A stretch of DNA of 55,209 nt from Planctomycetota bacterium (GTDB taxonomy: Bacteria > Planctomycetota > JAJSAM01). The translations under genes were made by a program, and so were the position numbers. Location: the NCBI GenBank assembly GCA_024274785.1, contig JAJSAM010000081.1, forward strand, positions 1-55,209. The letters run 5' to 3'. Positions within the stretch are counted from its first letter, which is position 1. Every line of letters starts with the position of its first letter. Below, piece after piece: positions 43,521-52,576 of the stretch. A model generated the notes under the pieces. The model was not told the origin of the DNA. It saw only the letters and a program-made list of their open reading frames with translations, and made no database searches.

Positions 43521-45206
43521 ATGAAGCGAAGCCTGGCCGACTGGCTGCTCGTGCCGCTGTTTCTGCTTCCGCTCCTCGCGGGCGCGGGGTTCTGTCTCGA
43601 TGCCCGGCACCGCTACCTCGAGGAGATCCGGGAGTACGGGAGTGACGGCGCCCGGATCGCGGTGCAGTGGCTTGCCGAGGGTTTTCCGACTGCCGCGGAA
43701 ATCCATCGCTCCTTCGCCCCGGGCTCCGTGGCCTTCGCCCCCCCCGAACATCGCGTGCGGTTTCGTCTCGGCGATCGTGAGGGAGCGGTCTGGCTCGGAC
43801 CCCACCATCTCGGCGGCGGCGAATGGATTCTCTCGCGCGAGTATCCCGTCGGCCTCTCCGCCACGGCGCTCGCCGACCCGTCCGTACGGCTCGCAATCGA
43901 AACCGGCCAGCCGCCGATCAAGGCCGCGGAACCCGATGCCGCCACCGACGACCTCGCGGACCTGTGGTCGACTCCGGATTCGGATCGCCTGCGCATCGCG
44001 CACCTCCCGGCCATGAGCAAGCTGTTCCTCGTCCGGGAGTGGAAGGAGCGGGGACTCTCCGGTGACCGGCTCGATGATGCGGAACGGCTCCTCGCCATCC
44101 TGGCCACCATCCAGCGTGTGGACGCGGTTTCGGGCCTGCCGGAAAAGGTGGGGGAGCACGACGTCGGCGGCGTGCCGGTGATTGTTCCGGGGGCCGGGGA
44201 GCCGCTGGTCGTTCTGCCGCCCGGGCCGCAGCCGGGCTTCACTTTCACGCACCAGGAGTACGGGGGAGACGACGCATCGGCCAGCCTCCTGCTCACCATC
44301 CCCGCCGCGAATGAGCCGGTTAACCGCGACATGACGCTCGCCTGGCGCGGACGCCTCAAGGAGCCCGTGGCCGGTGAGTGGCGGATCTACCTGCCCATCG
44401 GCTACGACTGGTGGCGCACTCCGCACTTCAAACGGTGGATCGGCCCGGTCCTCGGCGGAGTGCTGCTGTTCCTGACCATCCCCACGGCGCTCTTCTTCTC
44501 GCTGCGCCGCCGCCGGAAACTCGACGAGGCCCGCGCTCGCTTCATCACCGAACTGGCGCATGACCTCAGGACGCCGCTGACCTCGCTTCGTCTCCACGCC
44601 GAGATGCTCGCGGAGGGCCGGGCGCCGGAGGAGAAGCGGGAGAGCTACGTCGAGATCATGGCCCGGGAGTCCTCGCGCGTCTCCGGTCTCCTCGCCAACC
44701 TCCTCGACCTCTCGCGCCTGGAACGCGGCAGGCGGGACCTCAAGGTCGAACGCCTGGACCTCGACGAGACCCTGGAGCCGGCCATCCGCGACTTCGTCAT
44801 GCTCTATCCGGCCCGCGGCAACGACCTGACCGTCTCCGGCGAAGACGGACTCACCGTCCTGGCCGACCGCACCGCCCTCACCCGGTGCCTGTTGAACCTC
44901 CTCGACAACGTGGGGAAGTTCACAACCGCCGGTGTGGCTCTCCGCATTGGCTGGTCCGAAGCCGGTTCCGGAAAGGTGGCCATCCGGGTGGAAGATGAAG
45001 GTCCCGGTGTCGCCCCGGGAGAGCGCGGCATGCTCTTCAGACGCTACGAGCGCGGCGCACGGGCGAAGAAGGACGGCGTCCCCGGCACCGGGCTCGGATT
45101 GTCGCTGGTCGCCGAACTCTGCGAAGGTATGGGCGGAAGCGCGCGCTACGCGCCGGGTGAGCAGGGTGCCGCGTTCGAACTCCTGCTTCCCGGAGGCGCG
45201 GCATGA
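43521..45206 (+). CDS. Sensor histidine kinase
   Basis: A 561-residue membrane sensor. N-terminal helix (LLVPLFLLPLLAGAGFCL), a periplasmic domain of about 280 residues and a second helix (WIGPVLGGVLLFLTIPTALF) are followed by a HisKA domain with H347 (FITELAHDLRTPLTSL) and a HATPase domain: N box CLLNLLDNVGKF, G1 DEGPGVAPGE, G2 GTGLGLSLV. The periplasmic domain is Trp/Arg-rich with no family I recognise. It pairs with the response regulator whose ATG overlaps its stop by 4 nt. Nearness to metal-transport genes suggests envelope or metal stress as input, which is inference. Confidence 0.95.
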   Translation: MKRSLADWLLVPLFLLPLLAGAGFCLDARHRYLEEIREYGSDGARIAVQWLAEGFPTAAEIHRSFAPGSVAFAPPEHRVRFRLGDREGAVWLGPHHLGGGEWILSREYPVGLSATALADPSVRLAIETGQPPIKAAEPDAATDDLADLWSTPDSDRLRIAHLPAMSKLFLVREWKERGLSGDRLDDAERLLAILATIQRVDAVSGLPEKVGEHDVGGVPVIVPGAGEPLVVLPPGPQPGFTFTHQEYGGDDASASLLLTIPAANEPVNRDMTLAWRGRLKEPVAGEWRIYLPIGYDWWRTPHFKRWIGPVLGGVLLFLTIPTALFFSLRRRRKLDEARARFITELAHDLRTPLTSLRLHAEMLAEGRAPEEKRESYVEIMARESSRVSGLLANLLDLSRLERGRRDLKVERLDLDETLEPAIRDFVMLYPARGNDLTVSGEDGLTVLADRTALTRCLLNLLDNVGKFTTAGVALRIGWSEAGSGKVAIRVEDEGPGVAPGERGMLFRRYERGARAKKDGVPGTGLGLSLVAELCEGMGGSARYAPGEQGAAFELLLPGGAA

Positions 45207-45892
45207 GCGAGCGGCGCATTCTCGTGATCGAAGACGACGCCACCATTCGCAGCGGACTCGAGGACGCGCTGCGCAGCGAGAACTACGAAGTGCTCTCGGC
45301 GGAAGATGGTCTCACCGGGCTCCATCTAGGCCTCCGCGAAGACCCCGACCTCATCGTCCTCGACCTGATGCTCCCCGGCATGGACGGCTTCGAGATTCTT
45401 CGCCGCCTCCGCGCCGACGGTCTGGAAACCCCGGTCCTGATCCTCACCGCCCGCGGCCTCGAGGCCGACCGGGTGAAGGGCCTCGACCTCGGCGCCGACG
45501 ACTACGTGGTGAAGCCCTTCGGCCTCTCCGAGTTTCTCGCACGCGTGCGTTCCCGCCTGCGGGCCTGGGATCGGGAGCGCGGCGCGGGCGCCGTCCTCCG
45601 CTTCGCGGGCGTGACCGTGGACTTCGCCGCGCGGACGGCGGTCAAGGACGGCGACGACCTCGGTCTCACCCCCCGGGAGTTCGCCCTCCTCGAGTTCCTC
45701 GCGGGTCGAGAGGGCAAGGCCGCTCCACGCGCGGATATCCTCCGGGCCGTTTGGGGCGAGGAGGAAGTGCACTCCCGCGTGATCGATACCGCCATTCTCG
45801 GCCTGCGCAAGAAGGTGGAGCCGGACGCCGGGAAACCCGCCTGCATTCTCTCCGTGCGAGGAGTCGGCTACCGCTTTTCCCGCCGGCCCTGA
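45203..45892 (+). CDS. OmpR/PhoB-family response regulator
   Basis: A 229-residue transcription factor. The receiver domain has D54 as the phosphorylation site (LIVLDLMLPGMDGFEILRRL) and the conserved Lys in DDYVVKPFGLSE. The C-terminal winged helix reads LTPREFALLEFLAGREGKA ... SRVIDTAILGLRKKVE and ends VRGVGYRFSRRP. The start overlaps the kinase stop (ATGA). Two strong hairpins follow the gene and probably end the transcript. Confidence 0.96.
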   Translation: MSERRILVIEDDATIRSGLEDALRSENYEVLSAEDGLTGLHLGLREDPDLIVLDLMLPGMDGFEILRRLRADGLETPVLILTARGLEADRVKGLDLGADDYVVKPFGLSEFLARVRSRLRAWDRERGAGAVLRFAGVTVDFAARTAVKDGDDLGLTPREFALLEFLAGREGKAAPRADILRAVWGEEEVHSRVIDTAILGLRKKVEPDAGKPACILSVRGVGYRFSRRP

Positions 45893-45945
45893 CCGACCGC
45901 TGACATCACCCTCCCTCCGCCGGGCTACTCTTCTTTCACTCGGAG

Positions 45946-46022
45946 GGACCCGCTCCGTCGGGTCCGCGATGGAGCTGAAGTCTTGCGCAGCCCTTTCTTC
46001 GCGGACGGGACAGAGCCCGTCC
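45946..46022 (+). terminator. Two hairpins between the response regulator and the HEAT-like gene
   Basis: First: GGACCCG, loop CTCCGT, CGGGTCC (45946-45965; 7-bp stem, with one additional unpaired G before it). Second: GGACGGG, loop ACAGAG, CCCGTCC (46003-46022). Both are perfect 7-bp stems with six-base loops. Neither has a T-run. The paired arrangement in a 160-bp gap suggests termination or a repeated structural element. Confidence 0.45.
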
Positions 46023-46055
46023 CCCCAGACCCGGAACTGCCGAAAGAGGCCAGAC

Positions 46056-48710
46056 ATGAAATCCGCCTTTCTCTCTCTGATCATCGTTGCTCTGCTCGGC
46101 GCCACCACACTCGCTCAGGATAAACCGGATCCCGAGGTCCTCTTCCACCAGTCCTACATCCAGGAGGTGGTGCAGGGACGGGTGGAGGTGGCCGCCCTCG
46201 GTTACCTGAAACTGATGAACGACGAATCGGTTCCCGCCGCGCTCCGAGCCGAGTCGCGCTTCCGCTTCGCCATCTGCTGCGTGCTGCTCGGCCGTCCCGA
46301 CGAGGCGCGCCATCACCTGGCGGCGCTGCTCGATGATGACACCGCGCCGAAGTCGGTGAGGATCCGGGCCAAGGAGTACCGGGCGTCGCTGCAGGCCCTC
46401 GGCGTCGGCTCCGAACTCGGAAAGAAGCTCGATGCGCTGACATTTGAACTCGGACGGGCGAAGCTGAGCGCCGGGAGCCTGCCGCCGACCTACCGCGACT
46501 TCCAGATCATCGGCGCGCCCGCGGTGCCTTTCCTCACGGAACTCCTCGGGCACCCGGACGATCTGCTCCGGCAGCATGCCTTCCGGATTCTGCTGCGCAT
46601 GGATGAGCCGGGGTTGGTCGAGACCTTCAATCTCGAGAGATTCGGAGCTTACGGGGTGCTGTTCGATCTGGCCGGATACCTCCGCAGGAACGCCTCCGAG
46701 GGGTCGAAGTTCGAGGAGATGGTGAAACTGCTCCCCGGGGAAGACGTGAATCGCCTGAGACGGATGCTCCGGTTGAACCAGAACTGGTCCCTCGAGTTCA
46801 TCGATGCCATTTCGAAGAAGCGCGGCTGCGCCGAACTGGCGAGCGAATTGGCCCTGTCGGGTCCGTTCACTCCGGAGCGGGTGGCCCTGATCAAGGGCTG
46901 GCTCGGGAGCGGGGATCCCGAGCTCCGGTGGTTCACCGCCGGCCGGATGGTCGATGTCGCCTCCGGGAGGAACGGCGACGCATTCCATCGCCCGGAGTTC
47001 TTTCTCCAGGCCGTCGAGATCTTTGTCACCGGGAGGCTCGATTGGGTGGGAGGCTGCTCCTACGGGCGGGTTCCGGGTCACCCGGCGGAGAATCAGTTCG
47101 AGGAGTACTCGGATTCCATGGAGCACGCCACCCTGGTCCGCGCTCTGACCTTCCTGCTGGACCTCGCCGAGAGCTGGGAGGGCGATCCGCTGGCCAACCC
47201 CCTTGCAAACGGACTGGCCAAGAGCACCGTTCATGGCCTCTTTCAGGGGGGCATCTCCGCTGAAACTTCGCTTGAGCTTGGCAGCCTGGTGCTCCGGTGG
47301 ATGAAGGTGCGAACCGGTGAAGTGTATCTGCCGTACGTCGAGGATGGACGCTACACCTTCCCCGACAGGGGCGGTGTCTTCACGAGCCTCGCCCGCCGCG
47401 TCTTTCGGAACCTGCCCGCGAAAGCCGCGGCGGAGTTCGTGTCGGCATACATGCGTCTCGACCCGAAGAAGGGTGATCTTGCGTTGTTCAGCGATGGCTG
47501 GCGTGTGCGGCGACCCGGAGACATGGAGACCCTGCTTGCTGCGTTCAGAGAGGCTCCCGCCCGGTCTCGCGGTTCCATGGTCTACATGATGCAAATGAAC
47601 CCGGATCATCTGCCGGAGCAGACCCGGGTGGTGGCGGCGGAGATCCTCGCCTCCTTGCCGACTCTCATCGAGATCCTGGATCGTGACTTCCGCGATAGAC
47701 TGCTCAGCGTCATTCCCGGGATTGTGGTTACGGTCGAGCCCGGAAGGGCCATCGAGACGATCATCTCCCTTGCTCCCCTCATTGGCCAACTGCCCGAAAA
47801 GCAGCGCGGATACGCGCTCCGGATTCTGGTCAACGGCAGCTCGTTGAACCTCCCACTCGGCAAGCTGTACCGCCGGTCCATTGCGGTTCCCGCCCTGCAA
47901 CCCCTCTGGGAAGCCTCAGACGAGATCAGCCGGGTGTGGCTCGTCCGGATCGCCGTGGGCTTGCTGTCCGAGCACGGTTCAAAACTGCCTCTGAACGAGG
48001 CACTTTCGCCTCTCTGCGCGTTTCTCCTTGCGCACATCGAAGAGATCGACCCGGTTTACTACGAGCAACTGGTGCCCTACCGCGAACTCATCCCGCTCGA
48101 GTCCTGGGTGCCTCTGGCGACATCGCTGTTCGATGGCTCCGGGCGGACCTCGATCGCGATCCCCACGGATGCGGCTGATGCGGCGGCCTACCGGATGGCC
48201 GCGGACCCGGCCATCGTCAATGATGCGGTGCTCGGCTTCATGCGGATGAAGTGCTCTTCGATCGCCCGTCAATCCGTTCTCGAGAAGATCGTGGCGGAGT
48301 GCCGGGGCAAGGACCTCGCCCGGACGCTCAACGACCTCGGTCGGGACGGTGCCCCGGTGACGCTGGAGATCCTGGAAGCCAGGCTCCTGGACCTCCTGAA
48401 GGCAGGGGATGCGGACATCGGAAACCTGGCGGCGCTCGCCGAGAAGGTCGCTCGCGCGAAACCCACCGAGAAGCTCTTCCCGGCAGTGCTTCGTCTGCTT
48501 CAGTCCGGAGAGAAGCGGGGCATCCTGGCCGGATCTCGCGTGGCGAAGAGTCTGGGTCGCACCGAACTGCTCACGCCCCTCTTCGCCGTCCTCTCCTCGA
48601 TGGACCCGGAGATCCGCAATGCCGCCAAGTCCGCCATGGACTCGATCCGCGAACTGCAGAAGCTCCGGGCCGAGCAGAAGCTCCGGGAGGCGGGGATGCT
48701 GCCTCGCTGA
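46056..48710 (+). CDS. Large secreted HEAT-like protein
   Basis: An 884-residue protein with a signal peptide (SAFLSLIIVALLGATTLAQ). The N-terminus is TPR-like (AESRFRFAICCVLLGRPDEA); the rest is helical with HEAT-type repeats such as PFLTELLGHPDDLLRQHAFR near residue 150 and GRTELLTPLFAVLSSMDPEI near the C-terminus. It is probably a periplasmic or surface scaffold; there is no catalytic motif. It resembles the 378-residue HEAT protein at 20949-22085 in design, not in close sequence. GAGG lies 6 nt before the ATG. Confidence 0.85.
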   Translation: MKSAFLSLIIVALLGATTLAQDKPDPEVLFHQSYIQEVVQGRVEVAALGYLKLMNDESVPAALRAESRFRFAICCVLLGRPDEARHHLAALLDDDTAPKSVRIRAKEYRASLQALGVGSELGKKLDALTFELGRAKLSAGSLPPTYRDFQIIGAPAVPFLTELLGHPDDLLRQHAFRILLRMDEPGLVETFNLERFGAYGVLFDLAGYLRRNASEGSKFEEMVKLLPGEDVNRLRRMLRLNQNWSLEFIDAISKKRGCAELASELALSGPFTPERVALIKGWLGSGDPELRWFTAGRMVDVASGRNGDAFHRPEFFLQAVEIFVTGRLDWVGGCSYGRVPGHPAENQFEEYSDSMEHATLVRALTFLLDLAESWEGDPLANPLANGLAKSTVHGLFQGGISAETSLELGSLVLRWMKVRTGEVYLPYVEDGRYTFPDRGGVFTSLARRVFRNLPAKAAAEFVSAYMRLDPKKGDLALFSDGWRVRRPGDMETLLAAFREAPARSRGSMVYMMQMNPDHLPEQTRVVAAEILASLPTLIEILDRDFRDRLLSVIPGIVVTVEPGRAIETIISLAPLIGQLPEKQRGYALRILVNGSSLNLPLGKLYRRSIAVPALQPLWEASDEISRVWLVRIAVGLLSEHGSKLPLNEALSPLCAFLLAHIEEIDPVYYEQLVPYRELIPLESWVPLATSLFDGSGRTSIAIPTDAADAAAYRMAADPAIVNDAVLGFMRMKCSSIARQSVLEKIVAECRGKDLARTLNDLGRDGAPVTLEILEARLLDLLKAGDADIGNLAALAEKVARAKPTEKLFPAVLRLLQSGEKRGILAGSRVAKSLGRTELLTPLFAVLSSMDPEIRNAAKSAMDSIRELQKLRAEQKLREAGMLPR

Positions 48711-48909
48711 GCGCGCTCTGCCCCCGGAAGCTGGATGAGCCGGCAGGAGGGACGCCTCGCTCGCTTACGCCCGGTCACGGGCCCTCGTCCACTTCCTCGC
48801 AAGGACTCGGAATCCGCTTCCGCGAAACATTTCCGCCCGTACTTCGGGTGTCTGCGGTCATCGACCCATCAGGTCGAGGTCCGTCATGGCACGCGATGTG
48901 CGCTGCATC

Positions 48910-49074
48910 GGGCCCGTCTGGAAACAACTGCCGCATTCGAGGCCCGCTGCATCCCGCAAAGCCGCGCTGCTCATCGGTTGAAACCAGTAAGGTTGCGCCC
49001 TCCTCGCGCCTTGCTTTCTCGGGGCGCAGCGGCGCTCTCGGTGCAACGGTCGCACTTGTTTCCCGGACGAGCCC
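48910..49074 (+). repeat. Long imperfect hairpin repeat, copy 2
   Basis: A 165-bp element matching 26135-26297. The ends GGGCCCGTCTGGAAACAA and TTGTTTCCCGGACGAGCCC are inverted repeats. The end stem reads GGAAACAA/TTGTTTCC here but GGAGA/TCTCC in the other copy: changes on one side are matched on the other, so pairing is kept. The interior halves also pair. The rest of the 48711-49167 gap shows no gene that I can support. Confidence 0.8.
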
Positions 49075-49167
49075 TTTGCTCCCGAGCCCCCGCGGGTGCT
49101 CGCCGAGGCTGACCATGTGGAAAGTTCGTTGCCACCTGGCGTTACGAACTGACCGGCTGGAGGAGTG

Positions 49168-49710
49168 ATGTCCGGTATCAAGGTGTTCCTTCCGATCCTG
49201 CTCGCTCTCGGCATCCTGCTCCCGGCCTGCGGTGGCGGCGGCGGTGCGGCACCGGTCTACCCGCAGCCGGTCAGCAACTACCCGATCGGGCGTCCGCCCT
49301 CCACTCCCGACGATCCGCCGGACGCGCCGAAGACCGAGGTCGAGCAGCAGCGCGAGATCTGGGCAGCGTTTGCGATCGCCAACTACCGCTACACCCTTTC
49401 GCGCACGGTGTTCTCCGGGTCGCAATACACCGACGCCGTCATCGTGGACGTGCGAAACAACCAGGTGATCTCCCGCACCTACGCGAACTCCGGCACACCG
49501 GTGACCGTGCCGGACGCCGCGAGCTGGTGGCCGGCGATCGACGGGCTCTTCGACATCATCGAAGACGCCCGCGCCTCGAACGCCGCAGTCGCCCAGGCGA
49601 CGTACGACCCGATCTACGGATTCCCGAACTGGGGTAACTTCGATTTCAACCCCGGCCTGGCCGACGACGAGCACTCTTTCACCGCCACCAGCTTCCAGAT
49701 TCTGCCCTGA
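49168..49710 (+). CDS. DUF6174-like lipoprotein
   Basis: A 180-residue protein. The signal peptide ends in a good lipobox (LGILLPAC, Cys21), followed by a Gly and Pro-rich linker. The body reads NYRYTLSRTVFSG, VIVDVRNNQVISRTY, AIDGLFDIIEDA and ATYDPIYGFPNW ... ADDEHSFTATSF, the pattern of DUF6174 proteins (Y.F, V.V..G.V, LF..I, YDP..G.P, DDE.y). Function is unknown; it should sit on the envelope. ATG at 49168 has GGAGG 4-5 nt before it. Confidence 0.88.
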   Translation: MSGIKVFLPILLALGILLPACGGGGGAAPVYPQPVSNYPIGRPPSTPDDPPDAPKTEVEQQREIWAAFAIANYRYTLSRTVFSGSQYTDAVIVDVRNNQVISRTYANSGTPVTVPDAASWWPAIDGLFDIIEDARASNAAVAQATYDPIYGFPNWGNFDFNPGLADDEHSFTATSFQILP

Positions 49711-49755
49711 TCCCGACCCCGCCGCGCTCTCCGATGAAACGCTGGCGCCGTTTCC

Positions 49756-50655
49756 TCAACGTGGGAGCTTCAACCGCAATTCGGCGGTGATTCCCGGCAC
49801 CACGATCACCGTGCCTCCGGCGATCACCTTGCGGTAGCGGACCGCCTCTACGCGATACGTTCCCCCCGGCAGCACACACGAGGTGAACGCGGGCGTGAGC
49901 CGCACGAACTCCGTCGTCCAGCCGCCCTGCTCTCCTCTCCAGACGGTTGCCGCCACCGGCTGACCGATGTCGTCGGTGACCACCAGGCGGGCCGGTGAGT
50001 CGATCGTCACCGAGAACCGGCCACCGGGCCTGAGGCGGGAGTGGAAGCTCGCGTTTTCCACAGTCAGGTCGAGCCGACGGACCGCCACGAGGTCATAGCC
50101 CGCCTCCGAGCGGAACTCCCGGATGGTGTGCAGCCGCAGCGAGTAGACCCCCGGCGGAACCCCCTCGATCTTCCCGCGGCCCTCGGCGTCGAGATCGATC
50201 CGCGTATCGTAGAGTCCCCGCACCGGTGTGCCGGTCTCTCCGGTCATGGTGGCCAGCACGAACGGCCGGGGGGTTCGGTCCGGCCCGGTGACGCGGAACC
50301 CGATCGTCCGGGATGCGGTCAATGCCTCGAGGTGCCCCCGGGCCTCCGCGTGGACCTCGTCCCCGGTGATGGGACCGGGATGCATCGAAAGGAACTCGAG
50401 CGCGGCGGCGGCCGCCGCGGGGCGCTCGGCCCGCCGCTCCCTGGCCAGCTTCTCCAGCAACTCGAAGTCCCGGCGGTCCTCCGGCCTCTCGGCGGGCCTT
50501 GCGGACGGCGGATCGACCGTGGAGCAACCAGGCGTGACCAGCCCGAGCAGCATCAGCGCGATCGCGATCGCCACCGATGATCTTCGCCGGCGCCACCTCC
50601 GGCCCGTATCCTGCGGACGGGAGGCAGGTATGAAACAACTCGGCTTCGCCCTCAT
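49756..50655 (-). CDS. Lipoprotein with carboxypeptidase-regulatory-like beta domains
   Basis: A 299-residue protein if started at ATG 50655. A very basic n-region (RRWRRRRSS) and hydrophobic core (VAIAIALMLLGLVTPGC) end in a lipobox Cys. A helical segment with many Arg/Glu/Ala is followed by two Ig-like/CarbopepD-reg-like modules: PFVLATMTGETGTPVRGLYD ... GVPPGVYSLRLHT and VTDDIGQPVAATVWRGEQGG ... VLPGGTYRVEAVR. It is probably a surface or periplasmic binding protein. The ATG at 50721 is less likely. The 5' end overlaps the divergent gene at 50630, so the exact start is uncertain. Confidence 0.75.
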   Translation of the reverse strand: MRAKPSCFIPASRPQDTGRRWRRRRSSVAIAIALMLLGLVTPGCSTVDPPSARPAERPEDRRDFELLEKLARERRAERPAAAAAALEFLSMHPGPITGDEVHAEARGHLEALTASRTIGFRVTGPDRTPRPFVLATMTGETGTPVRGLYDTRIDLDAEGRGKIEGVPPGVYSLRLHTIREFRSEAGYDLVAVRRLDLTVENASFHSRLRPGGRFSVTIDSPARLVVTDDIGQPVAATVWRGEQGGWTTEFVRLTPAFTSCVLPGGTYRVEAVRYRKVIAGGTVIVVPGITAELRLKLPR

Positions 50656-51913
50656 CGCGGTCCTGTTCCTCGCCCTGTTGGTGCCGCCCGCGTTCTCCGA
50701 GGAGGACGCTCCGTAAGTCACCGGGGAATTCTACACCAGGGACGGAGTGAAGATCCTCGAGCTGTGGGGGACGCCCCGCCAGCGCGGCTTTGCGCACGGA
50801 TATCTGCTGGCCGCCGAGATCGTCTCCGGCGCGGAGAGCGGCTTCCGGTTCGTGGAGAAATTCAATCCCGGCACCATGAAGAATCGCGTCCTCCCGCTCG
50901 CCGGCATGGGCTTTCGCTTCTCAAAGGCCGAGACGGAGGAGATGCTCGGCATCCTCGCCGGCATGAAGGCACGACTCCCGGCCGAGGAGTTGAAGATCCC
51001 GGCCCTCGGGCGGGCGATGAGCCTGGTCGACCTGAAGGCGCTGAACACTTTCGGCGACTGGTATGCCCTCGGTTGCTCCTCCGCGGCGGTGTGGGGGGAG
51101 AAGACCGAGGATGGCACCGCGGCCGTCGTCCGCAACTTCGACTTCATGGGCCTGCCGATCATCCAGAAGTACCAGGTGCTCGTGGTGATGGCGCCCGGCC
51201 CGGGGGAGCAGGACGCTCGCGGTTTCATCGGCATTACCCATCCCGGCTCGGTGGGGGCGATCACCGCGCTCTCCGAGGAGGGCGTCTTCGCGGCGATCCA
51301 CGACGTGATGGTCCGGCCACAGCAGAAGGACTTCATGCAGGGCAACGTGCCGCGGCTTCTCGCCATTCGCCGTATCGTGCGGGAACTCCCCGCGAAGGGC
51401 GCCGTCGAGGCCGCCGTTGCGCGCTGCAAATCCTGGAACACACTCTTCGGGAACAACTTCATGGTGGCGACTCCGGCGCCCGGGGATGGGCTCCCCGCGG
51501 GCGTGATCGAGTACGACACCCGGGAGGCGATGGACTCCGGCGCCGTGCTACGCGCCCCGGCGGCGAACGACGACGGTACCCTCCGCAACTTCGTGGTCTG
51601 CTCCAACCACCATCGCCTGCGAGGAAGGGGACGGGGTGAGCGGTATCGGTCGCTCGTGTCAGGGGCCACCGCCGGGGAGAAGTTCTCCAGCGTCGAGGCG
51701 CTCTTCGACCTGGCGGAGCGCACCGCGGTCCCGCGCGATGGCTCGGCGATTGTCGAGGGGGGCTTCGGCACCCAGCACCAGGTCGTGGCGCTGACCGGGA
51801 AGAAACTGCTCTACGTCCGCATGGTGGAGTTCGGCAAGAGCATCGCCGAGGTGGCGCCGGTCGCATTCGACGCGGTGAAGGCGCTCCGGGCTGTCCGGGA
51901 GCACGCGGAATGA
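50630..51913 (+). CDS. C45-family acyltransferase/peptidase split from its signal peptide by a TAA
   Basis: ATG at 50630 (GGGAGG just upstream) encodes a complete signal peptide (LGFALIAVLFLALLVPPAFS), EEDAP and then TAA at 50714-50716. The same frame continues VTGEFYTRDGVKILELWGTP and a full C45-like NTN-hydrolase: nucleophile Cys in YALGCSSAAVWG (C110 from GTG 50747), followed by AAVVRNFDFMG and GFIGITHPGSVGAIT. C45 enzymes cleave themselves to free the Cys. The sequence before 50747 resembles the normal mature start of secreted members, so the TAA looks like a mutation. Unless reread, the protein could start only at GTG 50747 and stay in the cytoplasm. Its stop overlaps the next ATG. Confidence 0.8.
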
Positions 51914-52470
51914 CGAGCCGAAGGCGGGCGCTCGAGTTCCTGATGACCGCAAACTCACTGGAAGGGATCAAGCGCACCGGCTACGTCATGAACGGCGTCG
52001 ATGACCCGGAGGACGTGGCCGCCCATTGCTTCGGGATGGCGACGGCGGCCCTGCTCATCGCCGACCGTGTGGCCGAGCCGGTGGACCGCGGCCGGCTCTT
52101 GACCATGGCCCTCCTGCACGACATCGGCGAAGCGGTGGTGGGGGACGTGGCACTCATCGTCAAGACGCCCGAAGACGACGAACGCGAGGCGGCCGCCGCC
52201 CGCGGGATTCTCGAAGGCCTGCCGGATTGCCACCTCGAAGCCTACGAGGAGTACGAAGCCCGGAAGACGCTCGAGTCGCGCATCGTCAAGGCCGCCGACA
52301 AACTCCAGATGATGGCGAAGATCCTGGCCTACGAGAGCGAAGGCCGGGGCGACCTGCGGGCCTTCTGGGACAACCCGCGGAACTTCGACGACGCGGGCGT
52401 CCCGGCAGCGGCGGAACTCTTCGCTGAGATCCGCCGGATCCACGATGACGGTGGGATGACCGGGCCGTAG
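51910..52470 (+). CDS. HD-domain nucleotidase/phosphohydrolase
   Basis: A 186-residue HD-superfamily protein of the YfbR/HDDC2 type. Metal ligands are H39 (EDVAAHCFGM), H69-D70 (ALLHDIGEAVVGDV) and D129 (VKAADKLQM). Family members hydrolyse 5'-deoxynucleotides or related phosphoesters. ATG at 51910 overlaps the C45 gene stop by 4 nt (ATGA), so the two are coupled. The specific substrate cannot be told from sequence. Confidence 0.92.
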   Translation: MTSRRRALEFLMTANSLEGIKRTGYVMNGVDDPEDVAAHCFGMATAALLIADRVAEPVDRGRLLTMALLHDIGEAVVGDVALIVKTPEDDEREAAAARGILEGLPDCHLEAYEEYEARKTLESRIVKAADKLQMMAKILAYESEGRGDLRAFWDNPRNFDDAGVPAAAELFAEIRRIHDDGGMTGP

Positions 52471-52576
52471 CGCCGCGGTGGCCCGCCGAGACGATCCCCT
52501 GGAGCAAGGAGGGGCTCCACGCGCACCGCGGTCGTCGTTCTCCCGTAGCCGCCGGGCGATCTGATAGACTTCCGGG

